Shown one piece after another: positions 37,419-38,744 of a DNA stretch of 38,744 nt. Below the pieces are notes generated by a model. That model did not search any database. It saw only the letters and a program-made list of their open reading frames with translations, and was not told the origin of the DNA. Numbering within the stretch: the first letter of the stretch is position 1; each line of letters opens with the position of its first letter. The translations under genes were made by a program, and so were the position numbers. Location: contig JAJFHS010000024.1 of NCBI GenBank assembly GCA_021775475.1, forward strand, positions 1 to 38,744, in the 5' to 3' direction. Source of the DNA: Hyphomicrobiales bacterium (GTDB taxonomy: Bacteria; Pseudomonadota; Alphaproteobacteria; Rhizobiales; JAJFHR01).

Positions 37419-37461
37419 CAAAAAAAGTTCGAACTCGAGAAGCATTGCTATGCTCGGCAAA

Positions 37462-38592
<1,131 letters not shown>

Positions 38593-38611
38593 CTATGGTG
38601 CGGTATTAGGG

Positions 38612-38626
38612 TAAAGGTTAGATTAA
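38612..38626. promoter_or_regulatory. Possible CtrA-like box upstream of ccrM
   Basis: TAAA-N7-TTAA (38612-38626), one base off the CtrA consensus TTAA-N7-TTAA, lies 50-64 bases before the ccrM start. ccrM of Caulobacter is activated by CtrA, which makes this position credible, but a single near-match in A/T-rich spacer DNA is weak evidence. Confidence 0.35.
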
Positions 38627-38665
38627 TCTGGTTTATAGTCTTTCACTTGGACGTCCGGAAGACAG

Positions 38666-38733
38666 CCCCCAACCCCCCCCCACCACCCCAAAAAGAAAAC
38701 CAAGGGGTGGGGGGGGGGGGGGGCGGGCGGGGG
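38666..38733. other. C/G homopolymer-rich sequence at the window edge
   Basis: A C-rich stretch (38666-38690) is followed by a G-rich stretch containing a long unbroken run of G. The two form an imperfect inverted repeat. Such sequence is unlike the rest of the window and is typical of low-quality contig ends; no biological feature is assigned. Confidence 0.6.
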
Positions 38734-38744
38734 TCAAGGACAAC

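Overview
The window reads as a chromosomal segment of an alphaproteobacterium, most likely of the Hyphomicrobiales (Rhizobiales) type with roughly balanced GC. The support is the set of lineage-typical genes: a CcrM-type adenine methyltransferase, DUF2093, DUF4170 and DUF6101 proteins, an IalB-family secreted protein, a CysQ phosphatase, a plant-type glutamate-cysteine ligase, and an aa3 cytochrome oxidase cluster in the order coxB-coxA-ctaB-coxF-ctaG-ctaE-DUF983-surf1 running on towards thrC, an M16 peptidase and a GNAT protein. Nearly all of it is core genome. I see no tRNA, rRNA, CRISPR array, transposase or prophage.

Layout. 1-1740: an A/T-rich, probably acquired AlbA_2/Schlafen-type regulator, then a small repeat region. 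1739-3596: rRNA and tRNA modification (rsmD, rluB, divergent tadA). 3580-7705, minus strand: a tightly overlapping run purD > haloacetate dehalogenase > APH-type kinase > patatin. 7801-9521: xseA and DUF2093. 9525-15608, minus strand: an envelope block cysQ > DUF4170 > MsbA-like ABC exporter > a single ORF joining a DUF374 acyltransferase to WaaA (Kdo transferase) > lpxK. 15837-19878: DUF6101, ubiA, rsmE, gshA and a tiny Cys-rich protein. 20123-20731: IalB. 21232-30998: cytochrome oxidase and assembly genes followed by thrC, M16 peptidase and GNAT. 31122-34763: a 1213-residue membrane c-di-GMP protein with an intact EAL, a degenerate GGDEF and a long charged tail. 34900-38562: yqgE, a DsbD-N-like protein, a Prx5-type peroxiredoxin and ccrM.

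How the genes work together. The cox block supplies the oxidase subunits (CoxA, CoxB, CtaE), heme O synthesis (CtaB), copper delivery (CtaG) and assembly (Surf1, CoxF). LpxK, WaaA and MsbA build and flip lipid A-Kdo. UbiA feeds ubiquinone to respiration. GshA and the peroxiredoxin serve thiol redox defence.

The non-coding and structural points most worth following are: a 66-bp perfect inverted repeat with a 194-bp centre between the peroxiredoxin and ccrM; the DUF374-WaaA fusion; the charged, minisatellite-encoded tail of the EAL protein; a RegA/PrrA-like dyad upstream of coxB; and an intrinsic terminator whose stem is built into the end of the peroxiredoxin gene. I did not find a convincing entirely new multi-gene system. 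The last ~80 bases are C- and G-homopolymer rich and may be an assembly artefact.
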